Origin: Parvibaculum sp040882025
Lineage (GTDB): Bacteria > Pseudomonadota > Alphaproteobacteria > Parvibaculales > Parvibaculaceae
Length of the DNA: 5,642 nucleotides
Reading direction: 5' to 3'
NCBI RefSeq assembly: GCF_040882025.1
Contig: NZ_JBBECC010000066.1
Location: forward strand, 1 to 5,642
Shown here: positions 4,894 to 5,642 of the stretch, piece after piece
Layout of the letters: each line of letters opens with the position of its first letter
How positions within the stretch are numbered: the stretch's first letter is position 1
The notes under the pieces: model-generated
The model's input: only the letters and a program-made list of their open reading frames with translations
Database searches by the model: none
What the model was told of the DNA's origin: nothing
Position numbers and translations under genes: made by a program

Positions 4894-5642
4894 ATGTCGA
4901 AAGCCGCCGAAGCCGCCCCCTCCGCGACGGGCGAGAAGCCCAATCCGCCACTCGCCTCCTTTAACTGGCAGGACCCGCTGCTGCTCGATGAGCAACTGAC
5001 GGAGGAAGAGCGGCTGGTGCGCGACAGCGCCCGCGCCTATGCGCAGGAAAAGCTGATGCCGCGCGTCAAGGAGGCGAACCGGCACGAGATTTTCCATCGC
5101 GAGATCATGAACGAGATGGGTGCGCAAGGGCTGCTCGGGCCGACGCTGCCGGAGAAATACGGCTGCGCCGGCCTCTCCTATGTCTGCTACGGGCTGGTGG
5201 CGCGCGAAATCGAGCGCGTCGATAGCGGCTACCGCTCGGCGATGAGCGTGCAATCCTCGCTCGTCATGCACCCGATCCATGCCTATGGCACCGAAGCGCA
5301 GCGCGAAAAATACCTGCCGAAGCTCGCCAGCGGCGAGTGGGTCGGCTGTTTCGGCCTCACCGAACCAGATCACGGCTCCGATCCGGGCTCGATGAAGACG
5401 CGGGCCAGGAAGGCCGATGGCGGCTATGTGCTTAACGGCGCCAAGATGTGGATCACCAATTCGCCGATCGCCGACCTCGCGGTCGTCTGGGCGAAGACCG
5501 AGGACGATACGATCCGCGGTTTCGTCGTCGAACGCGGCTTCAAAGGCTTCGAGACGCCGAAGATCGAAGGCAAATTCTCGCTTCGCGCCTCGATCACCGG
5601 CGAGATTTCATTGCAGGACGTGTTCGTGCCGGAAGAAAACCT
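4894..5642 (+). CDS. gcdH: Glutaryl-CoA dehydrogenase, N-terminal two thirds (3' truncated by window edge)
   Basis: The frame is open from ATG 4894 to the window end, giving 249 residues of a protein usually near 395-405. The family oxidises and decarboxylates glutaryl-CoA to crotonyl-CoA with FAD, passing electrons to ETF, in lysine, tryptophan and some aromatic degradation. The match to the family is very close: FNWQDPLLLDEQL (23-35), ANRHEIFHREI (61-71), KYGCAGLSYVCYGL (88-101) and ERVDSGYRSAMSVQSSLVMH (107-126). Arg114 and Ser115 in YRS correspond to the human residues Arg94 and Ser95 that hold the glutaryl carboxylate, which separates this enzyme from short-chain acyl-CoA dehydrogenases. 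CFGLTEPDHGSDP (152-164) and KMWITNS (184-190) bind FAD and substrate. The catalytic Glu lies beyond the window. GAGGA at 4881-4885 is 8 bases before the ATG. Residues 1-20 are a Pro/Ala-rich extension of unknown purpose. Confidence 0.97.
   Translation, partial: MSKAAEAAPSATGEKPNPPLASFNWQDPLLLDEQLTEEERLVRDSARAYAQEKLMPRVKEANRHEIFHREIMNEMGAQGLLGPTLPEKYGCAGLSYVCYGLVAREIERVDSGYRSAMSVQSSLVMHPIHAYGTEAQREKYLPKLASGEWVGCFGLTEPDHGSDPGSMKTRARKADGGYVLNGAKMWITNSPIADLAVVWAKTEDDTIRGFVVERGFKGFETPKIEGKFSLRASITGEISLQDVFVPEEN

Noticed and set aside
3868..5373. Open minus-strand frame of 501 codons
   Set aside because: It is antisense to the LysR and gcdH genes, both of which have clear motifs. Its translation is low-complexity and Arg/Gly/Ala-rich, as expected from GC-rich codon shadows.
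1..5642. Mobile island, defence system, CRISPR or biosynthetic cluster
   Set aside because: No transposase, integrase, repeat array or defence or biosynthetic core gene is seen, and base and codon use look uniform apart from the short A/T-rich promoter gap.

Overview
The window is a GC-rich, densely coded stretch of bacterial chromosome. Codon third positions are strongly G/C and the intergenic gaps are short. The gene set (LysR regulators, an epoxide-hydrolase-like enzyme, a nitronate monooxygenase-like flavoprotein, an extended SDR and glutaryl-CoA dehydrogenase) and the protein style suggest an alphaproteobacterium with broad catabolic ability. The genus cannot be fixed from the sequence alone. 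I see no insertion sequence, CRISPR array, tRNA, rRNA or phage gene, and no gene-free gap reaches 300 bases.

Layout. (1) Bases 1-539 (+) hold the C-terminal part of a LysR-type regulator cut by the left edge. It is followed after 14 bases by 554-1477 (+), an alpha/beta hydrolase of the epoxide hydrolase/haloalkane dehalogenase type with an apparent signal peptide. (2) After a 107-base gap comes 1585-2592 (+), a nitronate monooxygenase family flavoprotein, ended by a strong hairpin at 2620-2645. (3) Facing it on the minus strand is a two-gene unit: an extended SDR (3788-2763) and a 36-residue single-helix membrane peptide (2763-2653) that starts inside the SDR stop codon (TGATG). (4) Divergent from the SDR is a complete LysR regulator at 3889-4812 (+). 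The gap between them is an A/T-rich island with a perfect 6-6-6 inverted repeat and what look like back-to-back promoters. (5) Bases 4894-5642 (+) carry the first two thirds of glutaryl-CoA dehydrogenase, cut by the right edge.

How the genes may work together. The layout gives two regulator-plus-target modules: LysR with hydrolase, and LysR with SDR plus small peptide. Two stand-alone catabolic enzymes accompany them. The glutaryl-CoA dehydrogenase places lysine, tryptophan or aromatic degradation nearby, but nothing else in the window completes that pathway. Most genes belong to well-known families. The least explained elements are the translationally coupled micropeptide, the palindrome between the divergent genes, and the loss of the usual SDR catalytic Tyr-Lys pair.
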